Origin: Archangium gephyra | Lineage (GTDB): Bacteria; Myxococcota; Myxococcia; Myxococcales; Myxococcaceae | Direction: 5' to 3' | Assembly (NCBI RefSeq): GCF_001027285.1 | Contig: NZ_CP011509.1 | Span: 1,806,501 to 1,870,500, forward strand | DNA length: 64,000 nucleotides | Part shown: positions 1-9,032 of the stretch, one piece after another | Layout of the letters: each line of letters begins with the position of its first letter | Numbering within the stretch: position 1 is the stretch's first letter | The notes under the pieces: model-generated | Told to the model about the DNA's origin: nothing | Database searches by the model: none | What the model saw: only the letters and a program-made list of their open reading frames with translations | Position numbers and translations under genes: made by a program

Positions 1-1629
1 GCCGACGTTATCGGAGTGGCCCTCGATGATGATCTTCTCGATCTCCGGGTGCTGTTGGATGACCCAGGCGACCTGGTCCAGCATCCGGAAGGAGCGCTTC
101 TGGATGAGGGCCCTGCCGGTGGCGAAGAACACCGCCTGTTTGATCTCCAGCTTGCCCTGCTGGATGGCCACGAGCTGCTCGTCCTTGGCCGGGCAGCCCT
201 GGTTGGTGGCCTCGCCCTTCTCCTTGGGGCAGTTGTCCAGGTGGTCCGCCACGCTGTCGCCGTCGTTGTCCTTCGCCGGGCAGCCGCGCAGCTCCACCAG
301 TCCCGCCTCGGTGGGGCAGTTGTCCCGGTCATCCACCACACCGTCCCCATCCGTGTCCTTCACCGGGCAGCCCTGACGCGCGGCCGGGCCCGCCTCGCGG
401 GGGCACTTGTCCATGGCGTCCAGGACACCATCTCCGTCCCGGTCCTTCGTCGGGCAGCCCCCGTTGTCGGCCGAGCCCGCGTCCTGGGGGCACTTGTCCG
501 CCGAGTCCGGGATGCCATCGCCGTCCGAGTCCTTGCCCTTCACCACGTCCGTGCAGCCCTGGCTCTCGGCCGGGCCCGGCTCGCGGGGACACCGATCCGC
601 CGAGTCCACGATGCCGTCCCCATCCGTGTCCTTCACCGGGCAGCCCTGGCTCGCCGCCGGGCCCGCCTCCGTGGGGCACTTGTCCTGGTCATTGCTCACG
701 CCATCCCCGTCGTCATCCCGCGCGGTGAGGGGCTCCTCGGTCTCGCTGCCTCCCAGCGCCACGCCGAGCAGCACGCGGAAGGCGGGCGTGCCCGGCGTGT
801 CTCCGAAACCGGGTCCTCCCAGCGCGTACACCTCGCCCAGCTTCCCCAGCGGCATCCGGACGCCGGCGAGCAGCTCCAGCGAGCCCGGCTGGCGGGTGAG
901 TGGCACGGTGCCGCGCACGTTGAGCTCTCCGCGCAGCCCGCTGCCCGTGGTGGCCAGCACCGCGCCCAGGCGCAGCTCGTTGCCCACCTCGTCCTGGACG
1001 TTCTCGTCCGCGATGAGGGTGGCGGTGGGCCGCACCAGCGCGCCCGCCTCCACGCCGGCACGGAGCAGGCCGAAGCGCCGGCCCACCATCACCTTCGGCG
1101 AGAAGCGGAAGGTGGTGTCGCGCGAGAGTGCCTCCGCGCTGCCCACGGGAAGGCCCACGCCCAGCTCGACGGCCAGGTCCACCGGGTTCTCCCGCCGCTG
1201 AGAGAGCAGCCCCACCCGCACGTGCGCCGAGGGCGTGGACAGGCCCATCACCGCGGGTGCCGCGAGGCCCCGGCCGCTGAGGTCATCCCCTTGTTGCCAC
1301 ACCACCATGGGCAACTGGGCGCCGAGCTCCAGCCACCGCAGCGGAGCCCAGGCCACCAGCAGGTGCGCCGTGGCCCGGTGCCCCACCAGCGCGCCCACCG
1401 GGCTGCCGTCCGCGTACAACACCAATGGATCCTTCTCGTAATGCCCCAGCAGCGAGAGGCGGAAGCCGCCCGCGGGCAGCAGCTCGCCGGTGCCCATCAC
1501 CAGCGAGCCGCGCGCATTGGGGTTCAACTCCAGACGCTCCAGCTCGAAGCCCGGCACGCCCGCGGGCTGGGCGAGCGCGGCCGAGGCGAGCAACAAGGTT
1601 GCGACGGCGGATAGACGCACGTGGCTCAT
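1..1629 (-). CDS. OmpA-family outer-membrane protein with thrombospondin type-3 repeats (3' end outside window)
   Basis: Cell-envelope protein, probably a β-barrel with calcium-binding repeats and a peptidoglycan-binding tail. The first 543 codons are visible. Residues 1-20 form a signal peptide ending LASAALA. Residues about 21-305 are strand-rich, as in the outer-membrane barrels of this family. Residues about 305-480 hold tandem thrombospondin type-3 units of the form DxDGDGxxDxxDxCPxExG...QGCPxKD. The OmpA C-terminal domain then begins (VFFATGRALI... IIIEGHSDNVG) and is cut at the window edge. The ATG at 1629 is used because the signal peptide follows it directly. Myxobacteria carry many such OmpA/TSP3 proteins; the exact role is unknown. 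Confidence 0.9.
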   Translation of the reverse strand, partial: MSHVRLSAVATLLLASAALAQPAGVPGFELERLELNPNARGSLVMGTGELLPAGGFRLSLLGHYEKDPLVLYADGSPVGALVGHRATAHLLVAWAPLRWLELGAQLPMVVWQQGDDLSGRGLAAPAVMGLSTPSAHVRVGLLSQRRENPVDLAVELGVGLPVGSAEALSRDTTFRFSPKVMVGRRFGLLRAGVEAGALVRPTATLIADENVQDEVGNELRLGAVLATTGSGLRGELNVRGTVPLTRQPGSLELLAGVRMPLGKLGEVYALGGPGFGDTPGTPAFRVLLGVALGGSETEEPLTARDDDGDGVSNDQDKCPTEAGPAASQGCPVKDTDGDGIVDSADRCPREPGPAESQGCTDVVKGKDSDGDGIPDSADKCPQDAGSADNGGCPTKDRDGDGVLDAMDKCPREAGPAARQGCPVKDTDGDGVVDDRDNCPTEAGLVELRGCPAKDNDGDSVADHLDNCPKEKGEATNQGCPAKDEQLVAIQQGKLEIKQAVFFATGRALIQKRSFRMLDQVAWVIQQHPEIEKIIIEGHSDNVG

Positions 1630-1705
1630 GGGCCCTCCGTATCAACTTGTAGCCCGCTGGCAATGAAACGTCGCTCGCCCGGCCTCCGAGCCCGGAGGAC
1701 CCTGC

Positions 1706-2530
1706 TCAGAACTTCACGCCGATAGAGGAGCGCAGTTGCGTGTCGAACCGCGACACTGTAGCGGGCGGGGCCGCGTCGTACGTGAGGACGAAGCCCATGC
1801 TGAAGATGAAGCGTTTGTTGGGCTCCACCGTCAACAGCGTCTCGTTGAGCACCCGCACGTCCCGCCACTGTGTCAGCCGCGGCTGCACGTACAGCGTCTC
1901 CACCAGGCTCATGTTCTCCATCAACCTCACCCGGCCCATCACGTAGCTGCTCAGCCGCGGGTCCAACCGCTCCTGGCCCGCGTCCGGCTCGCCGTCATTG
2001 CGCAGCTGCTCGTACTCCAGCATCACCGCCGCGCCGAGCACGAGCGAGCCCGCCTCCGTGCTCCACAGCGTGAAGCGCGGCCCCGCTCCCGCCAGGCCTC
2101 GCAGCCGCAGCCGCCGGAAGGCATCCAGCTCGTGCTGCAGGAACGTCTCTGCCGCCAGCCACTCCGTGAAGCGGTAGCGGTAGCGCACGTGCTCCAGGAA
2201 GCGGCTGACGATGAGCGTGTCCTGGGCATAGCCGTACTCGCCCCGCACCACCCCCAGCACCGTGTGCTTCTCCGTGCGCCACTGGCCCATCACCGCGCCG
2301 CGCACCACCAGCAGCTCCGTGCTGCCCGTGCGCCAGTCCAGCGACAGCTCCGCGCCTCCCGACACCCCCAGGGGCGAGGTCGCCTCGTCGAAGAGCGCCT
2401 GCACGTTGACGATCTGCGCCGCCGCCTCCACCGACGTCAGCAGCACCAGGGCGAGCAGCCATGCGCCCACCCACCCGCGCTGCCAGCGGGGGGCGACGAA
2501 TCCAATGAGCAGGGGAGGGGGCACCATCAT
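1706..2530 (-). CDS. DUF481-like outer-membrane β-barrel protein
   Basis: Predicted secreted protein of about 274 aa. A basic N-terminus and a hydrophobic stretch (GAWLLALVLLTSVEAAAQ) form a signal peptide. The rest alternates polar and aromatic/aliphatic residues in short strands typical of DUF481 salt-induced outer-membrane proteins, and it ends in SSIGVKF, a C-terminal Phe being common in barrels. I use the ATG at 2530; a TTG at 2545 is also open. It lies in a minus-strand run with the OmpA-type gene after it, 76 bp apart. Function unknown; the family call rests on overall pattern. Confidence 0.7.
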   Translation of the reverse strand: MMVPPPLLIGFVAPRWQRGWVGAWLLALVLLTSVEAAAQIVNVQALFDEATSPLGVSGGAELSLDWRTGSTELLVVRGAVMGQWRTEKHTVLGVVRGEYGYAQDTLIVSRFLEHVRYRYRFTEWLAAETFLQHELDAFRRLRLRGLAGAGPRFTLWSTEAGSLVLGAAVMLEYEQLRNDGEPDAGQERLDPRLSSYVMGRVRLMENMSLVETLYVQPRLTQWRDVRVLNETLLTVEPNKRFIFSMGFVLTYDAAPPATVSRFDTQLRSSIGVKF

Positions 2531-2568
2531 TCGCCCCGGAGTCAATCAGAAGACCCCGGGGAGGTGGA

Positions 2569-2592
2569 GGGGCCCGTTGGCCTTCGGGCCCC
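2569..2592 (-). terminator. Hairpin after the 159-aa anchored protein gene
   Basis: GGGGCCCG (2569-2576) pairs perfectly with CGGGCCCC (2585-2592) across an 8-nt loop, directly after the stop codon at 2595. There is no U-tract, so it may act with Rho or only protect the 3' end. Confidence 0.4.
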
Positions 2593-2594
2593 CG

Positions 2595-3074
2595 CTACGG
2601 CGACAGCAGGGCCTCGAGCCCCGGTGTCTCCCGCGAGAGCGTGGCGAGCTGGGCCTGGGACAGCCGGAGCCCACGCAGCTCCTGCTTCAGGTCTCCCCGC
2701 AGCAGCTCGGGGTAGCGCGCCTCCGGCTCGGACACGTCCTCGCCCTCGGCCCGCGCGCTCGTGAGGGCCGCGCGCAGGTGGAAGGCCATCAGGAAGCGGG
2801 CGAGCTTCTCCACCCGCTCCTGTTCGAGTCCGAGCTCACCGCCCAGCCGCTGCGCGGCCTGCAGCGCCATCTTCTCGTCGACCCGGAAGTTGCGCCGGGT
2901 GGACGTGACGGGGAGGGGCCGGGCCCGCTCCACCCGGGGCGTGGGCGCTCCGGGCGCACCCGCCTCGAGCGAGGCCAGGCGTGTCTCCAGACGGTACACG
3001 TGGACTCCGAGCAGCCCTCCCACGGCGAGGAGCGCGACGGCGGCCAGCATCCAGACGGGGCGGCGTGGATTCAT
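2595..3074 (-). CDS. Small membrane-anchored hypothetical protein
   Basis: 159 aa, not recognised. The start at 3074 (MNPRRPVW) puts one transmembrane or signal-anchor helix (MLAAVALLAVGGLLGVHVY) at the N-terminus. The remainder is helical and charged, with an Ala/Pro/Arg-rich linker and a Leu-rich C-terminus (QLATLSRETPGLEALLSP). The open frame runs 20 codons further upstream but that part has no coding character. It lies 13 bp downstream of the lectin-like gene on the same strand, so the two are probably co-transcribed. Confidence 0.7.
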   Translation of the reverse strand: MNPRRPVWMLAAVALLAVGGLLGVHVYRLETRLASLEAGAPGAPTPRVERARPLPVTSTRRNFRVDEKMALQAAQRLGGELGLEQERVEKLARFLMAFHLRAALTSARAEGEDVSEPEARYPELLRGDLKQELRGLRLSQAQLATLSRETPGLEALLSP

Positions 3075-3087
3075 CGGGTCCTCCGGC

Positions 3088-4530
3088 TCAGTTGCCCGCC
3101 ACGAAGTCGATCCGCAGGAACTGCCCCCAGTCATCGCCGAAGGCGCCCGGGTCGGTCCGCGTCACCACGAGCTCGAACCCCGTCTCCGTCACGTTGCGCG
3201 TGGTGAGGTTGTACGTGTCCGCGCAGTTCCCGCACTCGCTCCGCGGCGTGACCTGGAGCGTCGGCGGCGAGGAGAACGCCGTGGGGAAGGGAAGCCAGTA
3301 GGTGTAGTTGCACTGGACGATCGGGTAGCCGCCGCAGCTGCGAGGCGGGTTCAGCACGAGCGTGCCCATCTGCACCTGGTTGAGCGGAGTGCCGCCGCCC
3401 ACCTGGAGGGAGCCGACGCTCGCCCTTCCGGAGATCCACAGCCGGCCTTCCTGCGGCGCGCTGTCCTGGTTCTGGATGTAGTGGCCGCTGCCGGAGGGCA
3501 CATCCCCACCGGACAGCGGGCTGCTGGTCCATCCGGAGCCGGTGCTGCGCAGCACGTTGCCCTCCGCGCCCGGAGCGGAGAGGCCCGTACCGCCGTTCCC
3601 GGCCGGCAGGACGCCACCCACATCGCCCTCCAGGGACACCGGGCCCCAGCCGGGCGTCTCACCTCCGTGCAGCACCCGCGACGGGGCGCCGGGAGGCAGC
3701 GCGCTCCAGCGGGAGCCATCCGAATAGAGGAGCTGTCCCGCCGCGCCCGGAGCGGGCGGCAGCCGCGCATCCGAGCCTTCCGTGACCGTGCCCGGGCCCG
3801 TGCCGAACACCACCGAGAAGGTGGCCGCGCCCTGGCCGTTGTAGCTGCCGCCCTGGAGTCCGGCTCCCGCCGTCAGGGACGAGGGCGTGGTGGGCACCCA
3901 CTGGCTCCCATCGAAGCGCCATTCCTGCCCGGTGCCCGGCGTGGTGTTGGACACGGGGACGTTCTGGATCGCCACGACGCGCGTGGACTCCTGCCTGCCG
4001 GTCACATCCCCGCGCAGCTCGCCCTTGAAGCGCAGCGCCTCCTCGGCATGCTTCGCCCAGGCCGCGCTGGCCACCGGCATGAACCGCTGATCCGTCAGCG
4101 GCACGTAGTCCTTGCCGGCCCGCACGTAGAGCACGACGCGCAGGTCCGGTGCCGTCAGGACATTGTGGGGCCCCGGGTCGAGGTAGCGCTGCGCGAAGTC
4201 CGTCGGGGCGCCGCCCTCCTCGCGGTTGCCCGTCGCGTAGATGAGGAGCTCGCTGCCATTCTTCAGGGCGTAGAAGCGGCCGAACTCGGAGAACAGGAGC
4301 GAGCCCGAGGCCTCTTCCCCGGGCGTGCCGCCGCTGCGCCAGTCGAGCCGGCCCTCGAACCAGCCGTCGAGCGACTTGCACAGACGCTCCTGCTCGTCAC
4401 GGCTGTTTCCCGCATCCTTCGCCGAGCACTGGAGGCGGAGGCTGACCGCGCTCGGGTTGGACTCCGCTCGCGCGGCGAGGGGGAGGGCCATCAACGCACA
4501 GGTCGTGAGAAGGGGCAGTTTCGAGGGCAT
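3088..4530 (-). CDS. Secreted protein with Gly-rich stalk and H-type-lectin-like C-terminal domain
   Basis: 480 aa with a signal peptide (LPLLTTCALMALPLAARA). Residues about 20-180 form a globular region. Residues about 190-370 are rich in Gly/Ser/Pro with repeated motifs such as GAAGQLLYSDGSRW and GNVLRSTGSGW, resembling phage tail-fibre or collagen-like trimerising stalks. The last ~95 residues (LPFPTAFSSPPTLQVTP ... ETGFELVVTRTD) resemble H-type lectin domains, which form trimers and bind sugars. The start at 4530 (MPSKLPLL) precedes the signal peptide; the 27 codons upstream are non-coding. It may be a surface adhesin; the lectin assignment is from pattern only. Confidence 0.75.
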   Translation of the reverse strand: MPSKLPLLTTCALMALPLAARAESNPSAVSLRLQCSAKDAGNSRDEQERLCKSLDGWFEGRLDWRSGGTPGEEASGSLLFSEFGRFYALKNGSELLIYATGNREEGGAPTDFAQRYLDPGPHNVLTAPDLRVVLYVRAGKDYVPLTDQRFMPVASAAWAKHAEEALRFKGELRGDVTGRQESTRVVAIQNVPVSNTTPGTGQEWRFDGSQWVPTTPSSLTAGAGLQGGSYNGQGAATFSVVFGTGPGTVTEGSDARLPPAPGAAGQLLYSDGSRWSALPPGAPSRVLHGGETPGWGPVSLEGDVGGVLPAGNGGTGLSAPGAEGNVLRSTGSGWTSSPLSGGDVPSGSGHYIQNQDSAPQEGRLWISGRASVGSLQVGGGTPLNQVQMGTLVLNPPRSCGGYPIVQCNYTYWLPFPTAFSSPPTLQVTPRSECGNCADTYNLTTRNVTETGFELVVTRTDPGAFGDDWGQFLRIDFVAGN

Positions 4531-4731
4531 GAACTCTCTCCATCGAGGGGGGGCAACCGGTCCGCGAGTACGAACCGGCGCGAAGGTGGAGAGCGCCTCC
4601 CGGCGGGGCAAGGGAACCGCCAGGGACGTGACAGCCCGGGTTTACAGAACAGGACCGTTGCTTGCCCCCAGGTGTCGCCTGGCGGGGTATGACTTCGGGA
4701 CCGCCCACGCACGGGTGGAGGAGGGCGCTGC

Positions 4732-5475
4732 GTGTTCGAGCTCGAACAGGTGTCCAGGCGTTTCGGCGGCACGCAGGCCCTGCACCCGTTGGACCTGCGG
4801 GTGCCGGAAGGGCGCACCACCGTCCTGCTCGGCCCGAGCGGCTGTGGCAAGTCCACGCTCCTGCGCTTGATGAACGGGCTGCTCCGGCCCGACACCGGCC
4901 GCGTCCTCTTCCGCGGCCAGCCCCTGCGCGACGAGGACCTGCTCACCGTCCGCCAGCGGATGGGCTACGCGCTCCAGGGAGGTGGGCTCTTCCCGCACCT
5001 CACCGCCGAGGGCAATACCACCCTCATGGCCCGCTACCTGAAGTGGCCCCCGGAGCGTGTGAAGGCCCGCCTGCACGAGCTCGTGGAGCTCACCCGGTTT
5101 CCGCGGGACGCCCTCGGCCGCTTCCCCGGCCAGCTCTCCGGGGGACAGCGCCAGCGCGTCAGCCTCATGCGGGCGTTGATGCTCGACCCGGACGTGCTCC
5201 TGCTCGACGAGCCGCTCGGCGCGTTGGACCCGATGATCCGCTACGAGCTGCAGGGAGACCTGCGCGACATCTTCGCCCGGCTCGGCAAGACGGTGGTGCT
5301 CGTCACCCATGACCTCGGCGAGGGCGCCTTCCTCGGTGACCAGGTGGTGCTGATGCGCGAGGGCCGCATCGTGCAGCGGGGCCCGCTCGCCGAGCTGGAG
5401 CGCGCTCCCGCGGACCCCTTCGTCACCCGTTTCTTCCAGGCGCAGCGTCTGCCTTTCCCGGGTGGCCAGGCATGA
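4732..5475 (+). CDS. Osmoprotectant ABC transporter ATP-binding protein (OpuCA/ProV type)
   Basis: 247 aa ATPase that would energise uptake of glycine betaine, choline or similar osmolytes. Walker A is GPSGCGKST, the signature LSGGQRQRVSLMRAL, Walker B VLLLDEPLGALD and the H-loop VTHD. The GTG at 4732 begins at the conserved MFELEQVSRRFGG. Like short OpuCA forms it has no C-terminal CBS domains. Its stop overlaps the start of the next gene by 4 bp (ATGA), so the two are translationally coupled. Confidence 0.93.
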   Translation: MFELEQVSRRFGGTQALHPLDLRVPEGRTTVLLGPSGCGKSTLLRLMNGLLRPDTGRVLFRGQPLRDEDLLTVRQRMGYALQGGGLFPHLTAEGNTTLMARYLKWPPERVKARLHELVELTRFPRDALGRFPGQLSGGQRQRVSLMRALMLDPDVLLLDEPLGALDPMIRYELQGDLRDIFARLGKTVVLVTHDLGEGAFLGDQVVLMREGRIVQRGPLAELERAPADPFVTRFFQAQRLPFPGGQA

Positions 5476-6959
5476 GGGCCCTCGCCGCCGCCGCTGTCTG
5501 GCTCGTGCTCGCCGCGTGCGCGGGTGCGCCTCCGGAGGGCACCGCCGTGCGCGTGGGCTCCAAGAAGTTCACCGAGTCCGTCATCCTCGGCGACATGGTG
5601 ACGCAGCTGGCGCGGAGCACCGGCGCGCGGGCCGAGCACCGGCGCGAGCTCGGCGGCACCCAGGTGCTCTGGCAGGCCCTGCGGCGTGGGGAGCTCGACC
5701 TCTACCCGGAGTACACGGGCACCCTGCGCCAGGAGCTCTTCGCCGGCCGCGCGCTGCCCGATGACGAGTCCCTGCGCCAGGCGCTCGCGGCCGAGGGCCT
5801 GCGCATGAGCGCGCCCCTGGGCTTCAACGACACCTATGCCCTGGGCATGAAGGAGGCCGAGGCCGAGCGGTTGGGCATCCGGACGCTCTCGGACCTGCGC
5901 GAGCACCCGGAGCTGCGTTTCGGTTTCAGCAACGAGTTCATGGACCGGGGCGATGGCTGGCCCGCCCTGCGCTCCCGCTACGCGCTGCCCCAGCGGGAGG
6001 TGCGCGGGCTCGACCATGACCTGGCCTACCGGGGCCTGGAGAGCGGGGCCATTCAAGTGACGGACCTGTACTCCACGGATGCGGAGATCGCGTACTACGG
6101 GCTGCGCGTCCTCGAGGACGACCTGCGCCACTTCCCCGCGTACGACGCGGTGCTGCTCTACCGGGAGGACCTGGCCGGACGGGCCCCGGAGGTGGTGACG
6201 GCGCTCGGGCGGCTGGAGGGCCGCATCTCGGAGCGGGAGATGGTGGAGCTCAACGCACGGGCGAAGCTCCAGCGTGTGCCCGAGCCCCAGGTCGCCGCCG
6301 CGTTCCTGGAGCGCGAGCTCGGGCTCACGGTGACGGTGCGCGGCGACAGCCTGGGGGCGAGCCTGTGGCTCCATACGCGCGAGCACCTGTTCCTCGTGGG
6401 CCTGTCGCTGCTGGCGGCGATTGCCGTGGCGGTGCCGCTGGGCGTGCTGGTGGCGCGCAGGCCGAGGCTGGGACAGGGCGTGCTCGCGCTGGCCGGCATC
6501 ATCCAGACGGTGCCCTCGCTGGCGCTGCTGGTGTTCATGATTCCGCTGCTGGGCATTGGCGCGCGTCCGGCCATCGTGGCGCTGTTCCTCTACAGCCTGC
6601 TGCCCATCCTCCGGAACACCGCGGCCGGGCTCACCGGGATTGCTCCCGAGGTGCGTGAGTCCGCCGAGGCCCTTGGCCTGCCACCGGGCGCGCGGCTGCG
6701 GCTGGTGGAACTGCCCATGGCCGCGCCGTCGATCCTCGCGGGCATCCAGACTTCCGCCGTCATCAACGTGGGCACCGCCACGCTGGGGGCGCTCATCGGG
6801 GCCGGGGGCTATGGACAGCCCATCCTCACCGGCATCCGGCTGGATGACACCTCGCTCATCCTCCAGGGGGCCGTGCCCGCCGCCGTGCTCGCGCTGCTCG
6901 TCAGCGGCCTGTTCGAGCTCATCGAGCGGCTCGTGGTGCCCCGGGGGCTGCGCCTCTAG
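5472..6959 (+). CDS. Osmoprotectant ABC transporter, fused substrate-binding protein and permease
   Basis: 495 aa. An N-terminal lipobox (VLAACAG) is followed by an OpuAC-type substrate-binding domain (residues about 25-285; VGSKKFTESVILGDM, GELDLYPEYTGTL). A ProW/OpuCB-type permease domain with about five to six membrane helices follows (residues about 300-490; IIQTVPSLALLVFMIPLLGI, the EAA-like loop with ESAEALGLPPG, and TATLGALIGAGGYGQPI). Fusions of these parts are known, but those I recall usually have permease first and binding domain last; here the order is reversed. It forms a complete importer with the ATPase it overlaps. Confidence 0.92.
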   Translation: MRALAAAAVWLVLAACAGAPPEGTAVRVGSKKFTESVILGDMVTQLARSTGARAEHRRELGGTQVLWQALRRGELDLYPEYTGTLRQELFAGRALPDDESLRQALAAEGLRMSAPLGFNDTYALGMKEAEAERLGIRTLSDLREHPELRFGFSNEFMDRGDGWPALRSRYALPQREVRGLDHDLAYRGLESGAIQVTDLYSTDAEIAYYGLRVLEDDLRHFPAYDAVLLYREDLAGRAPEVVTALGRLEGRISEREMVELNARAKLQRVPEPQVAAAFLERELGLTVTVRGDSLGASLWLHTREHLFLVGLSLLAAIAVAVPLGVLVARRPRLGQGVLALAGIIQTVPSLALLVFMIPLLGIGARPAIVALFLYSLLPILRNTAAGLTGIAPEVRESAEALGLPPGARLRLVELPMAAPSILAGIQTSAVINVGTATLGALIGAGGYGQPILTGIRLDDTSLILQGAVPAAVLALLVSGLFELIERLVVPRGLRL

Positions 6960-7000
6960 GGGCCGTGCCATTTCACGGGTAGACTGGAGCAGGTCCCCCC

Positions 7001-8869
7001 ATGCGCCTGCCGCGTATCTCCTCCTGGCCCGTCGCCCTCAAGCTGTCGCTCGCCTTCCTGGCCGCCGCGCTGCTGCCCATGGAGCTGACGGCCGCGTACA
7101 ACCTCCACAAGTCCCTGGAGAGTGTGCGGCACTCCACCCTCCTCAACCTCGCGCTGTTCGCCGGAACCACCGCCGCCCGGCTCGATCAGCTCGTCACCGA
7201 TACCGGCCGCACCGTCGCCCAGATCTCCACCGACATGGAGGTGGAGTCCTTCCTCTCCAATCCCCAGCCGGATTCCGTGGCCCGCGCCTCCGTGCAGCGG
7301 ACCCTCCAGAACGTCGTGGGCTCCAACCCCGACATCTTCTCCGTCTTCCTGCTCGACAAGGCCGGTACCTGCCTCGCCTCGACGAACCGGGACAACGTTG
7401 GCCAGGACTACTCCTTCCGCAGCTACCACCGGGAAGCCCTCGCGCACGGCTCGCATGTCTCGGAACTCCTCACCGGCAGCACGACCAAGGAGCCCGGCAT
7501 CTTCTTCTCCCGGACCGTGCACGACGGCACGGGGGCGCTCCTGGGCGTGGTCGTGCTCAAGCTCCGCGGCGAGTCGCTGGCCGACATGGTGGGCGCCCTT
7601 CGCCCGGGCGAGGATGGCCACGGTTTCGTCGTCGACGAGTACGGTGTCATCATCGGCCACACCAACCGCGACCTGCGGTTCCGCAGTCTCACCTCCCTCT
7701 CTCCCGAGGTGCTGAAGCTGCCCGTCTTCGACCGGCGCTTCTCGTCCGTGGGCATCGAGACCATCCAGGCGCTCGGGTGGGACGAGCTGGGACGCACGAT
7801 GATCCGCGCGGCCGAGCCGGGCCACACGCGTTACACGGATGCCCAGGGGGAGGGGCACATCGTCGGGTTCGCCCCCATGAAGACCCGGCCGTGGACCGTG
7901 GGCTTCGAGCTGCCCGAGGCGCAGTTCTCCCTCCCCCTCTTCTCCCTCATGCGCAGCGCCCTGGTGAGTGTGCTGCTCGTGAGCCTCGGGGTGTCCCTCC
8001 TCTCCCTGCGCCTGGTCCGCGGTCTCGTGCGGCCCGTGCTCGACCTCACCCGCGCCGCGCGCGCCGTACAGCGGGGAGACTTCGCCTCGCCCCGGGTGGC
8101 CGTCCGCACCGAGGACGAGCTCGGCGTGCTCGCCAGCTCCTTCAACACCATGGTGGCGGGGCTCGCCGAGCGGGAGCGCGAGCGGGACATCTTCGGACGC
8201 GTGGTGTCTCCCGAGGTGCGCGAGAAGCTGCTCGGCGGCGAGCTGCGCCTGGGCGGTGAGACGCGCAACGTGGCCGTGCTCTTCTCCGATATCCGGGGCT
8301 TTTCCTCCCTGTCCGAACGGATGGATCCCCAGGGCGTGGTGGCGCTCCTCAACGAGTACCTCACCGAGATGGCCGAGGCCGTGCGCCCCTACCAGGGCTA
8401 CATCAACAATTTCATCGGCGACGCCATCGTGGTCATCTTCGGGGCTCCGCTGGTGCAGCCGGACATCGAGCGGCGCGCGGTGCGGGCGGCCCTGGCGATG
8501 CAGACACGGCTGGCGGCGCTCAACGCGCGGCGCAGGGCACGGGGAGACTTCCCCATCGAGACGGGCATCGGCATCTGCGCGGGCGAGGTGGTGGCCGGGC
8601 AGATCGGCTCGCCCGAGCGGCTGCTCTACACCGTCATCGGCGACACGGTGAACGTGGCGGCCCGGCTGGAGGCCCTCACCAGGGACTACCCCCAGCACTC
8701 CATCCTGGTGAACCCGGCCGTGGTGCGGGCGGTGCGCGACGAGCCCGGGCTGCGCATCGAGAGCCTGGGCCCCATCCGGTTGAAGGGCCGCGCCGAGCCG
8801 GTCGACGTGTCCGCCCTGCATGCGGAGGACTCGGGCACGGGCACCCCCCCTGAACGGCTGTCGGGCTGA
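7001..8869 (+). CDS. Membrane class III adenylate/guanylate cyclase with Cache sensor and HAMP
   Basis: 622 aa. It has an N-terminal membrane helix, a periplasmic dCache-like sensor (about 45-300), a second helix (LVSVLLVSLGVSLLSLRLV), a HAMP domain (about 340-395) and a class III cyclase catalytic domain (about 420-610). Metal-binding Asp residues are at 430 (FSDIRGFS) and 474 (FIGDAIVVIFG). The transition-state Asn/Arg motif VNVAARLE and the Thr of YTVIGDTVN are present. The residue that normally specifies adenine (Lys before FIGD) is Asn470 here. It should make cAMP or a related signal in response to a periplasmic ligand. It stands alone 41 bp after the transporter. Confidence 0.9.
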   Translation: MRLPRISSWPVALKLSLAFLAAALLPMELTAAYNLHKSLESVRHSTLLNLALFAGTTAARLDQLVTDTGRTVAQISTDMEVESFLSNPQPDSVARASVQRTLQNVVGSNPDIFSVFLLDKAGTCLASTNRDNVGQDYSFRSYHREALAHGSHVSELLTGSTTKEPGIFFSRTVHDGTGALLGVVVLKLRGESLADMVGALRPGEDGHGFVVDEYGVIIGHTNRDLRFRSLTSLSPEVLKLPVFDRRFSSVGIETIQALGWDELGRTMIRAAEPGHTRYTDAQGEGHIVGFAPMKTRPWTVGFELPEAQFSLPLFSLMRSALVSVLLVSLGVSLLSLRLVRGLVRPVLDLTRAARAVQRGDFASPRVAVRTEDELGVLASSFNTMVAGLAERERERDIFGRVVSPEVREKLLGGELRLGGETRNVAVLFSDIRGFSSLSERMDPQGVVALLNEYLTEMAEAVRPYQGYINNFIGDAIVVIFGAPLVQPDIERRAVRAALAMQTRLAALNARRRARGDFPIETGIGICAGEVVAGQIGSPERLLYTVIGDTVNVAARLEALTRDYPQHSILVNPAVVRAVRDEPGLRIESLGPIRLKGRAEPVDVSALHAEDSGTGTPPERLSG

Positions 8870-8870
8870 G

Positions 8871-8911
8871 CCCCTATCCCCTCGCCCTTCGGGAGAGGGA
8901 CAGGGTGAGGG
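8871..8911. repeat. REP-like palindromic repeat, copy 1
   Basis: A GC-rich hairpin (CCCTCGCCC, short loop, GGGAGAGGG) starts two bases after the cyclase stop codon. Its sequence recurs inverted at 8979 and again at 18006. It probably acts as a 3'-end hairpin between convergent genes. Confidence 0.6.
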
Positions 8912-8978
8912 TTCCCGGGCCCGTTCTTCAACCCGTGGCTCGCAGTGTGGACAGGGTGTTCAACCCGGGATGCGTGGC

Positions 8979-9014
8979 ACCCTCACCCCGTCCCTCTCCC
9001 GGGGGGCGAGGGGA
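8979..9014. repeat. REP-like palindromic repeat, copy 2 (inverted relative to copy 1)
   Basis: CCCTCACCCCG then CCCTCTCCC, a short loop and GGCGAGGGG. It is the inverted counterpart of the repeat at 8871. The pair fills the gap between the converging cyclase and lipoprotein genes. Confidence 0.6.
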
Positions 9015-9032
9015 AAGAGGCGCCTGTTTGTT

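Noticed and set aside
240-715. Repeated sequence in the OmpA-type gene, considered as a repeat array
   Set aside because: It encodes thrombospondin type-3 repeats in frame.
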